In this document: positions 49,920 to 58,283 of the stretch, piece after piece
Position numbering within the stretch: the first letter of the stretch is position 1
Layout: the number at the start of each line of letters is the position of its first letter
DNA from: Botrimarina sp964353155
GTDB lineage: Bacteria; Planctomycetota; Planctomycetia; Pirellulales; Lacipirellulaceae
Assembly: GCA_964353155.1 (NCBI GenBank)
Contig: CAYGUP010000016.1
Span: 6,241 to 70,240, forward strand
DNA: 64,000 bases
Direction of reading: 5' to 3'
Program-made: the position numbers and the translations under genes
Notes under the pieces: generated by a model
Databases searched by the model: none
What the model saw: only the letters and a program-made list of their open reading frames with translations
Told to the model about the DNA's origin: nothing

Positions 49920-50738
49920 TCATGACAACGACACCCGCAGGCGTCCACGCGTCGCGAAGCGGATGCGCTCCGCGGCGGCGATCGTGAGCTTTGGGCAGTG
50001 CAGCGCGGCCACCGCTTCAAGCACCGGCGCGTCGGCAAGCGCGGCGAGCCCGTCGTCAGTGACCTCGCGGCAACCGGTGATGCTCAAAACGGCCAGCCGC
50101 GGGCAGCCGGCCAGAGCGCCCAGCCCACGATCGGTGACGCGCCGGCAGTTCATCAGCTCCAGCACGACCAGTTCGGGCAGCTGCGCGACGTAGGCTAGCC
50201 CTTCGTCGGTGACGCCCTTGCAGTTGACCAGCCGCTGGCGTTCGAGCCGCGGGAGCGTCGCAATCTGCTGCAGGGATTGGTCATCGACGCCCTGATTGCC
50301 GGTCAAATCGAGCCGACGCAGGTCCCGCAGTTGGCTGAGGCGAGCGAGCGCCTCGGACGAGACCGCCGGCGTCCCGATAAGGTTCAAGACTTCCATAGAA
50401 GTATGCCGCAGCAAGCGCCCGACGGTCTCGTCCGTGACCCCGGCGCAATGAACGAGCGACAGCTCCTGCAGCCCGTCCAGGTCGTCCAGTACCTCGAATG
50501 CGGCGTCGGTAAGGTGCATCCCCACCGTGATACGGAGCTGCCGCAGGCCGGGCACCAGAGCGAGGCACCGGAGGTGCGGGTCCCGGAGGCCGGGGCACCA
50601 CCGGATATCGACGCACCGCAGGTCGGTGAAGCTCGCCAGCCGCGCCAGCGCCGCGTCGGTGTCCATCAGAGCGTTGATTCTCAGCACACCAGTTCTTCGC
50701 GCGATTCTGACGCATCGTTCGATTTCCTCTGCGTTCAT
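49920..50738 (-). CDS. Leucine-rich repeat protein (cysteine-containing subtype)
   Basis: This 272-residue protein consists almost wholly of about nine ~24-residue repeats of the form L-x-x-L-x-L-x-x-C-x-x-V-T-D-x-G-L (for example LQELSLVHCAGVTDETVGRL, LVVLELMNCRRVTDRGLGAL, LAVLSITGCREVTDDGLAAL). This is the cysteine-containing LRR class typical of F-box/AMN1-type proteins. No signal peptide or catalytic domain is present, so it is cytoplasmic and presumably binds another protein. It is encoded just upstream of the DUF3841 gene. A near-palindrome (AGCGCAACGTTACGCT, 50768-50783) lies 30 bases before its start. Confidence 0.82.
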   Translation of the reverse strand: MNAEEIERCVRIARRTGVLRINALMDTDAALARLASFTDLRCVDIRWCPGLRDPHLRCLALVPGLRQLRITVGMHLTDAAFEVLDDLDGLQELSLVHCAGVTDETVGRLLRHTSMEVLNLIGTPAVSSEALARLSQLRDLRRLDLTGNQGVDDQSLQQIATLPRLERQRLVNCKGVTDEGLAYVAQLPELVVLELMNCRRVTDRGLGALAGCPRLAVLSITGCREVTDDGLAALADAPVLEAVAALHCPKLTIAAAERIRFATRGRLRVSLS

Positions 50739-50894
50739 CGCGTCAGGAAAGCACGATTCGGCCTCCTAGCGCAACGTTACGCTATGCCTGGACTGGTGGC
50801 GACGTGGTTCCGCAGGAACGCGCGGAAGATGCTCGGCACGTTCAGCGCACCGTAATGCGAGCAGGACAGAGCAGATCGGCAAACTGACCAGTGT

Positions 50895-50935
50895 CCTCTG
50901 CGGCCGGCTTCTGCCGGCCGCAGAGGCCGTTTTTT
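50895..50935 (+). terminator. Strong orphan Rho-independent terminator
   Basis: A perfect 14-bp stem (CCTCTGCGGCCGGC at 50895-50908 with its complement at 50913-50926) has a TTCT loop and is followed by CCG and six T. No plus-strand gene ends within the preceding 1.6 kb, so it may belong to an unannotated RNA or a deleted gene. Confidence 0.8.
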
Positions 50936-51110
50936 AGTCAGGGTTGATGCGGGCTACGCGTCGACCCCAGGCAAGTTCATGGGCTAGTTTTACGCACAAT
51001 CACGCTCAACGTCGCTTGCTTTATCGGGGTAGCACGGGGATCGGGATCGCGTCAAGAACTGGCGATGCGCTTTGCTGAGAAACCTGTGCATGATCGCTCG
51101 CCCGACAGCG

Positions 51111-51138
51111 GCGCCTCTACTCCGATGAGTAGACGCGC
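51111..51138. repeat. Inverted repeat downstream of ardC (CTACTC-CGAT-GAGTAG core)
   Basis: The arms 51111-51122 and 51127-51138 match at 11 of 12 positions around CGAT. The core resembles GCTCCGATGAGC upstream of parA (54001-54012), suggesting a shared binding site on the element. Confidence 0.5.
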
Positions 51139-51156
51139 CGCCGCGTAGGTGAGTAT

Positions 51157-52098
51157 CTACGCTTCGGAGGGTTGCAGGCCGTGCAGGTAGCCAACGGCCC
51201 GGCTGGCGTGCGAGGCGGCCGAGAAGATGGCCCGCTTGTCCTGCTTCAGGACTTCTAGCCAAGTCCCGATGTAGCTGGCGTGGTCGTCGCGAACCTCGGG
51301 CGTCACGCCCAGGTCGGCGCACAAAAACGCCGCGCCGAGTTCGGCGACCAGCTCTTCCATCGCGTAGCCGGCGTCACCCCACCGCATGCGCCCCAGGTCG
51401 CGATCGAGCCGCGACGGGTGCCGCGTCCAGTGGCAAAGCTCGTGCGCCACGGTCGCCGCGTGCGATTCCGCGTCGCGGAAGCACTCGAACGGCGGAACGC
51501 GAATGTAGTCGGGCCCGACGGCGTAGAACGCCTGCGTCCCGCCGGTGCGGATGTCGGCCCCGGTCGCCCCAAAGAACGCTTCGGCCTTCTCGATCCGCTG
51601 CAGGTCGTGCGTCGGTCGCTCGGCCAGCTCGTAGTACCGCTCCGGCAAGCCCTCGACTTGGTCCGCGTTGAACACGGTGTAAGACTTCAGGAACGGGATT
51701 TCTGCTTCGACTTCCTCGCCCCGCTCGTCGGTCTCGCTCGTCTTGAACGTGCTGGCGTAGACCACCGGCGAGCCCTTCTCGCCTTTGCGGACGTGTCCGC
51801 CCAGTTCTTTCGCCTGCCGGAACGTCAGCCAGTAAGGGCAGGCGAAGCCCTGCTCTTCGGCCGACGCCCACAGCATCAGGATGTTGATCCCCTGATAAGG
51901 CTCGCCGCTGTGACGCAAGGGCCGCGAGACGCGCCCCGCAGCGTGCTGGATGCTCCAAGGCCTGAGCCACGGCCGCACGCCCCGCTCCAGCGATTCCACG
52001 ATCGAACGGGTCACCCGCTCGTAAACGTCGCCCTGCGCCGGGCGATCCGCCTCGCGAGCCTTCGTACGGGTCTTGGTCTTGGTGTTCCGGGTAGCCAT
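51157..52098 (-). CDS. ArdC-like antirestriction protein (ssDNA-binding plus zincin domain)
   Basis: The ATG at 52098 has AAGGAGA about 10 bases upstream and gives 313 residues. The N-terminal ArdC ssDNA-binding domain is seen in VYERVTRSIVESLERGVRPW, RPLRHSGEPYQGINILML, and WLTFRQAKELGGHVRKGEKG then SPVVYAS. The C-terminal zincin part has HELCHWTRHPSRLDR with EELVAELGAAFLC. ArdC proteins protect transferred plasmid DNA from restriction on entry. This fits a conjugative or mobilisable element carrying ParA, MobC and relaxase nearby. It is preceded by a long GC-rich leader (52099-52425). Confidence 0.88.
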   Translation of the reverse strand: MATRNTKTKTRTKAREADRPAQGDVYERVTRSIVESLERGVRPWLRPWSIQHAAGRVSRPLRHSGEPYQGINILMLWASAEEQGFACPYWLTFRQAKELGGHVRKGEKGSPVVYASTFKTSETDERGEEVEAEIPFLKSYTVFNADQVEGLPERYYELAERPTHDLQRIEKAEAFFGATGADIRTGGTQAFYAVGPDYIRVPPFECFRDAESHAATVAHELCHWTRHPSRLDRDLGRMRWGDAGYAMEELVAELGAAFLCADLGVTPEVRDDHASYIGTWLEVLKQDKRAIFSAASHASRAVGYLHGLQPSEA

Positions 52099-52425
52099 GG
52101 TATCGGGTCTCCTTCGCGTGGTCTGAAATCGCAGCCCCCTCGGGCAAAGCACTTGCTTTGGGCCAAGGGGGGCGAAGCCCGAACACAAAGCGGGGGAGCG
52201 CCGTCACAGGACGAGCCGGACGGGAGGGCCACCGGCCTGCACAAGCCAGAACGCAGCGGCGGCGCGGAAGGCTGGGAGGGACCCGTGCGAGCGAGCGTGG
52301 CCCCGATCCTTGACGGCGCGGGGGCGCAGCCCCCCAAGAGGCAACGCCCCCGCCGCAGGCGTCCTCAGCTGTCAGAAGAAGGGAAAGGGCCGCGCCCCGC
52401 AGGACGCGACCCTTGGCGAGCTGCC
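52099..52425 (-). other. GC-rich structured leader upstream of ardC
   Basis: No gene is seen. The sequence is full of G/C runs capable of hairpins (for example CGGGGGCGCAGCCCCCC near 52319). It shares short motifs such as TCAAGG-x-TCGG (minus strand) with the two related leaders at 52861-53009 and 61316-61483, but the similarity is weaker. Confidence 0.45.
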
Positions 52426-52845
52426 TCAGTGCTCGCTCGGCAGGTAGAGCGTGTAGTGCCGTCCGTCGTAGCCGACCCACAGGTCGATCTCGTCGAGGGG
52501 GAAGTCGGTAAACGGCACCCGCTGCACGACAAACGGGCGCTGGCCACTGTCGGCCCGAGCCGACAACACGGCCGAGCCGTCCTCGGCGACCTCCAGCCGC
52601 CAGAAGTGCAGGTACTGCAGACGCGGGTCCCGCATCGCTTCACGGCGGTAGGCCGCCGAGCCGACGTGGCTTGCGATCGCGTCGATGAGCCAGTAGGCGC
52701 CGGCCTTCTCCGCCAGGTAGCGGACCGCGGGCGTGTAGATCAGCGACCGGTTCACGCCGTGCCGGTAACGTTCGTAGTCACCGGTGAAGTGGGCCAGTTC
52801 GGCACGCAGCTCGGCTGCGGATACGGGTTGAGAAGATTGAGACAT
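52426..52845 (-). CDS. DUF6876 family protein
   Basis: The ATG at 52845 has a strong AAGGAGG 9 bases upstream and gives 139 residues. The sequence AAELRAELAHFTGDYERYRHG, then VRYLAEKAGAYWLIDAIASH, then VPFTDFPLDEIDLWVGYDGR matches the DUF6876 pattern found on plasmids and integrated elements across bacteria. There is no known activity. The ~150-base region immediately upstream (52861-53009) is one of a pair of similar leaders in this island. Confidence 0.75.
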   Translation of the reverse strand: MSQSSQPVSAAELRAELAHFTGDYERYRHGVNRSLIYTPAVRYLAEKAGAYWLIDAIASHVGSAAYRREAMRDPRLQYLHFWRLEVAEDGSAVLSARADSGQRPFVVQRVPFTDFPLDEIDLWVGYDGRHYTLYLPSEH

Positions 52846-52860
52846 CGTGTGGTCCTCCTT

Positions 52861-53009
52861 TCGTCGAGGTTGGTTGAAACGATGAACCAACCAAGGGCGG
52901 CCGGAAGAGCGGTCCCGTCAGGGGTTTGCCCGCAGGGCTCGCCGAAGATGGCGCCAGCCGTCTGCAGGCGACCCTTGAAGGGGCCGCGCCGGCCGCCAGG
53001 GTCATCGGA
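52861..53009 (-). ncRNA. Conserved GC-rich leader, copy A (candidate structured RNA)
   Basis: This non-coding region precedes the DUF6876 gene. It shares ordered motifs with 61316-61483: GCCCGCAGG (52928-52936), CGAAGATGG (52943-52951), CCGTCTGCAG (52958-52967), a CCTTGA-like block and CATCG, plus an AAAGGAGG ribosome-binding end on the minus strand. Both copies lie immediately 5' of small accessory genes. Whether it is a cis-regulatory RNA, a binding site or homologous filler is not known. Confidence 0.5.
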
Positions 53010-53108
53010 GGCTTTCAACCAACCCAGAGAAGCAGGAGTGGCGATGTGCTGAGTGACGGTTCGACCAGGAGCCATCCCGAAGCAAATGGACCTCAATGAG
53101 ACCGGAGA

Positions 53109-53342
53109 TCAGTCGAGGCGATCTTCATCGGCGTAGGCGTTCAGATACTCCTCCGCGGCGTCCATGAGGATCGCTGTCAGGGTGCGGCCTCCGCCCTCGC
53201 GGATCGCCTGCATCTTGAGTCGATCTCGCAGCGAGCGAGGTACCGTGGCGTTGAGCCGGACCATTTCTTCGCGGGCCGCTTCTTCGAGCGCCGCCTCCTT
53301 AGCCGGCGACTCGCGCCGGGCTTCTTTGACCGAGAGGATCAT
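53109..53342 (-). CDS. Ribbon-helix-helix partition/regulatory partner of ParA
   Basis: This 77-residue protein has GGAG 7 bases before its ATG and overlaps the 3' end of parA by 44 bases. After a charged N-terminal region come the RHH elements MVRLNATVPRSLRDRLKMQA then GRTLTAILMDAAEEYLNAY. Small RHH proteins encoded next to and overlapping parA are typical centromere-binding partners (ParG/CopG type) in type Ib plasmid partition. It probably also represses the operon. The candidate binding sites are the GCTCATCC repeats upstream of parA. Confidence 0.78.
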   Translation of the reverse strand: MILSVKEARRESPAKEAALEEAAREEMVRLNATVPRSLRDRLKMQAIREGGGRTLTAILMDAAEEYLNAYADEDRLD

Positions 53343-53973
53343 CGAGCATCTCCATTACTTCGTTCATGATGGCGTAGATTTCCGCGGTGGCCGGACCGCC
53401 GCGACCGTGCGAAAACACGGTCAGTCCCTCGGCAGCAGTCATCGGATAGGCGACCCGCTGCGTCGTTCCGGCGCGAAGCACCGGCAGGGCGTAGTCGCTC
53501 AGCACGCTAGCGACCTCCGCCGAGAGCCGGGTGTTCTTGATCGCCCGGCTGATGACGAACGCGGCGGCCGGCGCGCCGCCGGTGACTTCCCGCCGAGCAC
53601 AAATCAGGTCGACCAAGTCACCGCACGCCCACACGTCGTACGGGCTGGGCTGCACGGGGATCAGCACCAAGTCGGCGACGCGGACGCAGGCCGCCGACAG
53701 CCTCGCGATCTGGGGCGCTCCGTCGATGACGAGCAGGTCGACCTCGTCGATCAGTGACAAAGCGCCGGTGATGCTCGACTCACGATCGACGCCGATCACG
53801 GGCAGGCCAAGCAGCTCGCCGGCGTCGTTCCAGTCACGAAGGCTCCCCTGCGGATCGGCGTCGGCGAGCACGACGCGTTTGCCAGCGAGCATCAGGGCGT
53901 GAGCGAGGTTGGTGGCGAGGGTCGTTTTCCCGCTGCCACCTTTCTGATTGAGTATTGCGATCGTCTTGGGCAT
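53299..53973 (-). CDS. ParA-family partition ATPase
   Basis: This 224-residue protein has the deviant Walker A motif NQKGGSGKTTLATNLAHAL at its very N terminus, DADPQGSLRDWND for Walker A', and DLLVIDGAP for Walker B. It lacks an N-terminal DNA-binding domain, so it is the short type Ib plasmid ParA. GGAGGA precedes the ATG. Together with the overlapping RHH gene it forms a partition cassette, indicating that the island is derived from a plasmid or can exist as one. Confidence 0.88.
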   Translation of the reverse strand: MPKTIAILNQKGGSGKTTLATNLAHALMLAGKRVVLADADPQGSLRDWNDAGELLGLPVIGVDRESSITGALSLIDEVDLLVIDGAPQIARLSAACVRVADLVLIPVQPSPYDVWACGDLVDLICARREVTGGAPAAAFVISRAIKNTRLSAEVASVLSDYALPVLRAGTTQRVAYPMTAAEGLTVFSHGRGGPATAEIYAIMNEVMEMLDDPLGQRSPARVAG

Positions 53974-53984
53974 GGTCCTCCGAG

Positions 53985-54013
53985 GCTCATCCGCTCATCC
54001 GCTCCGATGAGCG
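53985..54013. promoter_or_regulatory. Candidate partition/operator site upstream of parA
   Basis: GCTCATCC occurs twice in tandem (53985-53992 and 53993-54000), followed by GCTCCGATGAGC, an inverted copy. The 14-mer ATGAGCGGATGAGC formed on the minus strand also occurs at about 43538-43551, just inside the island border. Confidence 0.5.
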
Positions 54014-54127
54014 TCTGAACCGATGCGTTGGTGAGTGTTCTCTCCAACCAGTAGCACGGTTTCTGTCAGACAAGCAAGCATGAGGGCGCCATCGGATCGA
54101 CTTATCCACAAGCGCGATGGTTGCGTG

Positions 54128-55899
54128 TCACTGCAGCAGGTCGATGCCGCAGAGATCGATCCCAAACTTGCGGATGAAGCGTTCGACAGCCGAGCGACCC
54201 GCCTCCATCTCTTCGCGGCCCATCTGGCCGGCGTGATGGATCACGCTGTCCCGTTCGCGGATCAGCCGGTTGAGCTGATCGCGATAGGAGAGCGCGGCTT
54301 TTGGCCCGATCGCTTGACAGCTGCGTAGGGCTTCCTGCAACGCGCGGAGCGCCTCGCGCGGGCCGAGCGTCTCGTCTCCTTTGTCGCGATAGATCGAGAC
54401 GCCGAGTTGCGAATTCCGCTCAAACAGGCCGTAGAGGAACATTTCGACCGCGTGGACCAGCGCGATCGTCGCCAGACGGCGGTTGTTCTTGCCGTCCTGG
54501 TAGATCAGGTCGGCGGCGTGGGTGTAGAAGTCCCGCGCCATCAAGAAGAAGCCATCGACCTGTGGCAGGATCGTCGGACGGCTCTCCAGGTAGGCGAGCA
54601 CGGCGGTCGTGACCGCGTCGTCGTGCCAGCCGGCTGACCGCCAAGCGCCAGACGCGAGCTGCTGGCGCCAGAGCCACGCTTCGGCGCGATCGACCAGGTG
54701 GGTCAGTTCGTCACCAAGACCCGTGCGGAAGACCGATTCCAGGACCAGCACGGTTGCAGCACGTCGCCGGTGGTGTCGTCCCCGCGGGCGGCGAAGCCGC
54801 CGTCGGGACGCTGGAAGTGGCAGAGCGCCTTGACCACGAGTCGCAAGCGGCGGCGGTGCTTGTCGTCGCCGACGCGGAGCATCCCCACCGAGAGCATCGC
54901 CGTGGTGCGATGGTCGGGCGTCATATCGTCGGCCGGCCAGATGCGGCAGGACGGCTTGTCCTCCATCAATCGGTCGATCACGAGCCGCAAGCGCCGCCGC
55001 AGGAACCGCGCCAGCACGGGCGACTGTCCGGTGCGCCACATGACGTAGGCGAGCGAGGCGTGCCCCGCGCCGCCGGCGCGGAAGTCGGCCTCGACCTCCG
55101 CCATGACGGCCAGGCAATCCTCGGCCGCTTCGTTCATCCGCTCGCACTCGGTCGGACCGCCGTGCCGGTCGTAGAAAGCGGTCAGCAGGAAGGGCAGGCT
55201 GCCGAGGCCAGCCTGCGGCTCGGGGTCGGTGACGACCTCGACCCCGTTGTGCAGGCGGCCGACCTGCTCCCAGAGCGCCGGATCACGGCGGCGGTAGCCC
55301 AGAACGCAGAAAGCGGGCAGGTAGAGCCGGTCTTGGTGAACGCTCCGCAGGTAGGCGAGCGCTTTGTCTTCGGAGGGGGGCAGATCGTTGAGGCCGGTCT
55401 CTACGGCGGCGGCCTGGGCGTCGAAGCCAGCGCGGACGGCTTCCCGGTACGCGGCGTAGAGCAAGGGGACGCCGTTCGGCGGGGGTCGGGGCAAGCCGCG
55501 ACGCAGCAGTTCGATCGGCAATTCCCCGTCCATGATGGCCCAGTGCGTGCGGCGCCACTGAAACCGGTGGATGCCCAGCTCGTCGGCGAGCGACATCAGG
55601 ACGCCACGGGGCAGGAAACCCCGTTCTGGGTCGGGCGTGAACTCGAAGACCAGATCCCCGTCTTCACGACGCAGGCGAGAGATCGATCCATACCGGGCGA
55701 CGTGCGCGTCGGGCGCTTCGACGCCGGCTTCGTAGATCAGGATCGCAGGGAACGATTCGACGCGGCGGAGCGTCGCGGGGTCCTCCAGCGCGAGCGTGTC
55801 GAAGCCGGCGAGGCTGTGCTCGCCGAAACGCCGCGCAAGAATGCGACACGTAGGGTGCTCCCAAGCGTCGGGAGTTGCCGAGATGAGAAGATTCCACAT
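54128..55899 (-). pseudogene. Alpha-toroid (terpenoid cyclase-like) plus HEPN-like protein, frameshifted
   Basis: Two overlapping frames make one protein. Frame one starts at the ATG at 55899 (GGAGGG upstream) and runs to CHFQRPDGGFAARGDDTTGD. Near 54753-54758 the homology moves to another frame, which continues LVLESVFRTGLGDELTHLVD to the stop at 54128. The total length (1772 bases) is one base short of 591 codons, so a single-base deletion would explain it. QW-like motifs (QRPDGGF, QLASGAW) suggest an alpha/alpha-toroid. The C-terminal ~110 residues are HEPN-like, with RERDSVIHH (R-x-x-x-x-x-x-H). An assembly error or programmed frameshift cannot be excluded. Function unknown. Confidence 0.65.
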
Positions 55900-55961
55900 G
55901 GGGCCCTCCGTAGTCCCATCTCCTCACAGTCGCTTTTCGACGCTTTCGATGAACGCCGTAC

Positions 55962-55995
55962 CTCCATTATCTCACAAAACATCGCTCGTGGTCAA
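55962..55995 (-). promoter_or_regulatory. Sigma-70-type promoter of the alpha-toroid/HEPN gene
   Basis: On the minus strand TTGACC (55990-55995) and GATAAT (55966-55971) are 18 bases apart. The 15-mer containing the -10 box is identical to that at 58108-58122 in front of mobC. Confidence 0.6.
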
Positions 55996-56022
55996 AATTT
56001 GCGTGCTGCAGCGCAGCATGAA

Positions 56023-57456
56023 CTACCGCGTGCGCCCGTCCTCGGGACCTTGATCGCGTCCGCGTGTGGAGCGGCCCCGGCGACGATCCGCGGGACGCTG
56101 ATCGCGGCTGCGTTCGGTGCGACCCTTCCGCGGATCGAGGTTCCGGGCGGCCGCGTTGAAGTCGCGTTCGGCCTGCTTCTCCTTCCAAGCTTTCTGCCGA
56201 TCGACGCGGCGGGTTTGCCAAGCGCGGCCGATCTCGGCCCGCTCTTCTGCGTGCTGCGCCGTCAGCTGCTGACGGTTTTCGGCGAACCGCTTGCGGAGGT
56301 GCGCGAGCTTCTTGGTTTCGACGTCCCGCTGCTGCTGGATCGCCCGCTCGCGGGCCTGTTTCTCGCGGGCCTGCAGGCGCCGCGTCGCGGTGAGATGAAC
56401 CCTCTCTAGGGCGCCCAGGCGGACGCCTTGCGAGGTGAGCGCCTTGAAGAGCTGCGTCAGCACCGCGCCGCGGTTCTCGCCGTACATGATCGATCGGAGC
56501 GTGACGGTCGAGAGGGCGTTGCGGATACGCCCCATGAAGCTCTTCTCGCGCTGCCCGAATTCGTAGAGGGCTCGCCGCTGATTGCGGTAGAGCTTCTTCC
56601 ACTCAGGCGTGAAGTCGTCGCGGACCTTTTGAGCGGCCGCACGCATCCGCTTGCGGGTCTGCTCGCGGATCGATTCCTTCGCGCTGCGGTGCGATTCCCG
56701 GAACTTCTTCCACTCGGCCGACCGTCGTTCGCGGGCGGCGCGGGTGCGGCGGGAGAGCTGGCGGTCCTTCCGGCGCTGCTCGGCGAGGATGCGGTCGCGA
56801 TCGGGGTGGTCCCGGTACTTCTGTTCCAGTTCGAAGATGTGCCGGGGCTTGTCGGGCTCGCCCTTGACGTACTGATGGCTGTCGCGGGCCTCGTTGTTCT
56901 TCACCCGCTGCTCACAGAGCACGTTGCCGCGGTCTTTCTCGTAGCCCTCCGCCCATCGAGACAGGGCCAAGCGGTCGTTGGACGAGGGGAGCATCACCCC
57001 GTGCTCGGGGTGAACGCGGTTGACGATGACGTGGACGTGCGGCTGCGGCTCATCGTCGTGGCAGACGATGAGGACCTGGTGCTCGGAGGCAAGCTGGCCC
57101 TCGCGGTCGTCTGTCGGCTGACGGCCGAGCGCTTCGAGCGAGCCATCGACCGCGCGGAGCATCTCGTCCTTGGTCAGCCCCTCGGCCTCGTCGGCGTGCC
57201 ATGACAGCGTGTAGTGCAGCACGTGCTGCGACGACTTGCGGCCGGTCTTTTTGACGCCTGCCGCTTCTTTGAGCAGGTCCTGGTTCATGGCGGTCGCCGC
57301 CATGACGCGCCACGCGACGTGGCCGTCGTCCGTGGCGAGGTTCCGGGTCTCGGCCCACGCGACGCGGTCGTCCGTCTCTGCGCGATCCTTGTCGTGCAGG
57401 ACGTACTGCGCCACGCCGCGGAAGCTGTGGCCCTTAGCGTGGATCTTCGGAATCAT
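56023..57456 (-). CDS. Relaxase/mobilisation nuclease (MOBP-like)
   Basis: The start may be the ATG at 57456 or the GTG at 57462 (477 or 479 residues). The N-terminal relaxase domain has MIPKIHAKGHSFRGVAQYVL, LHYTLSWHADEAEGLT, and the metal-binding histidine motif PHVHVIVNRVHPEHG. From about residue 230 to the end the protein is highly charged, Arg/Lys/Glu-rich helical sequence, typical of relaxase C-terminal DNA-binding tails. It overlaps mobC, the accessory protein gene. No type IV secretion genes are seen in the window, so the element is mobilisable rather than self-transmissible on this evidence. Confidence 0.85.
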   Translation of the reverse strand: MIPKIHAKGHSFRGVAQYVLHDKDRAETDDRVAWAETRNLATDDGHVAWRVMAATAMNQDLLKEAAGVKKTGRKSSQHVLHYTLSWHADEAEGLTKDEMLRAVDGSLEALGRQPTDDREGQLASEHQVLIVCHDDEPQPHVHVIVNRVHPEHGVMLPSSNDRLALSRWAEGYEKDRGNVLCEQRVKNNEARDSHQYVKGEPDKPRHIFELEQKYRDHPDRDRILAEQRRKDRQLSRRTRAARERRSAEWKKFRESHRSAKESIREQTRKRMRAAAQKVRDDFTPEWKKLYRNQRRALYEFGQREKSFMGRIRNALSTVTLRSIMYGENRGAVLTQLFKALTSQGVRLGALERVHLTATRRLQAREKQARERAIQQQRDVETKKLAHLRKRFAENRQQLTAQHAEERAEIGRAWQTRRVDRQKAWKEKQAERDFNAAARNLDPRKGRTERSRDQRPADRRRGRSTRGRDQGPEDGRTR

Positions 57457-57781
57457 AGGCACGGCTCACCGCAGCCAGCAGGCGGGTGAGTTCCTCTTTG
57501 ATCGCCCGCCAGTCGCCGCGGAACTCGCGGCTGGTGTTGATCGCGCGGGAGAGCTGGTTGACGTTGACCCCGATGCGGTTCAGCTCCGACAGCAGCCGGC
57601 CGTCGATCCGCGACGGGGTGGGCTGCACGGGCAAGCTGAGAGCGCGACGCCGAACCAGCTCCGCCAGCGACATGCCGGCGATGTCGGATTGATCGCGCAG
57701 GAACTCCGCCTCGCCGAGCGTCAGGCGGATTTTCACCTGCTCGGTGCGTCGCTCTTCGGGCGCTAGCGTGGGTCTCGCCAT
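57434..57781 (-). CDS. mobC: MobC-family mobilisation accessory protein
   Basis: The ATG at 57781 has AAGGAG 7 bases upstream and gives 115 residues. The N-terminal RHH-like part (VKIRLTLGEAEFLRDQSDIA, GMSLAELVRRRAL) is followed by the MobC signature LLSELNRIGVNVNQLSRAIN and a helical tail. MobC helps the relaxase melt and bind oriT. The gene overlaps the relaxase start by about 23 bases. Its promoter contains a 14-bp palindrome in the -35/-10 spacer, suggesting autoregulation. Confidence 0.85.
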   Translation of the reverse strand: MARPTLAPEERRTEQVKIRLTLGEAEFLRDQSDIAGMSLAELVRRRALSLPVQPTPSRIDGRLLSELNRIGVNVNQLSRAINTSREFRGDWRAIKEELTRLLAAVSRAYDSEDPR

Positions 57782-58107
57782 GAGGGCGGCTCCTTTCGTT
57801 CGTTGCGCTCCGCCGCACGACTGCGAGCCCACGCCAAACACGCATCCAAGGTCGTCACCTTGGCCGGATCGAACGCCGGTGCGTTCGTCCGGGGGGTCCG
57901 GTCCAGGCGGGGGTGGAAACGCCCCCGGGTCCTGGTCGTGGGGGTCCAGGGGAAGCCGAGGCTCCCCCCTGGCGGTGGTGCAGGGGTCCGCACCCCTGCT
58001 CGTGATCGAGCGGCGAAACGCTCGCCAGATACCCCGGAGAACGATCGCGGAGCGGCGTTCGTAGGGGCCGTTTTTGGGTACCAAAAACATATCTGGCTAC
58101 TAGTTCT

Positions 58108-58141
58108 CTCCATTATCTCACAGGAGCGCCTTAAGGCGCAA
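58108..58141 (-). promoter_or_regulatory. mobC promoter with palindromic operator
   Basis: On the minus strand TTGCGC (58136-58141) and GATAAT (58112-58117) are 18 bases apart. The perfect 14-bp palindrome GCGCCTTAAGGCGC (58126-58139) overlaps the -35 box and fills most of the spacer, where a bound repressor would block RNA polymerase. Confidence 0.6.
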
Positions 58142-58283
58142 GTTTTGGCGTGGATTCGGCCACTCGCTCCCCTGGTTTCGGGGCCCTGCCATAGTGGGCT
58201 GAGCTGGACACTCAGTCGCTGTTGGGTCCCCTGGGGCTTGCCCGCAGGGCGGGACGGGCCCGCCAGATCATATGCGTATTTCG

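Larger units (their letters stand above)
50739..51156. other. Intergenic region with an orphan terminator and palindromes
   Basis: This holds the LRR promoter region, a strong plus-strand terminator at 50895-50935 with no plausible plus-strand gene before it, and a hairpin at 51111-51138 downstream of ardC. A 23-codon ORF (ATG at 50784) ends just before the terminator but is too short to judge. Confidence 0.5.

Noticed and set aside
51280..53052. 590-codon plus-strand frame
   Set aside because: Runs antisense through ardC, the leader and the DUF6876 gene, all of which have family motifs and ribosome sites.
54754..56409. 551-codon plus-strand frame
   Set aside because: Antisense to the alpha-toroid/HEPN gene and the relaxase; no domain character.
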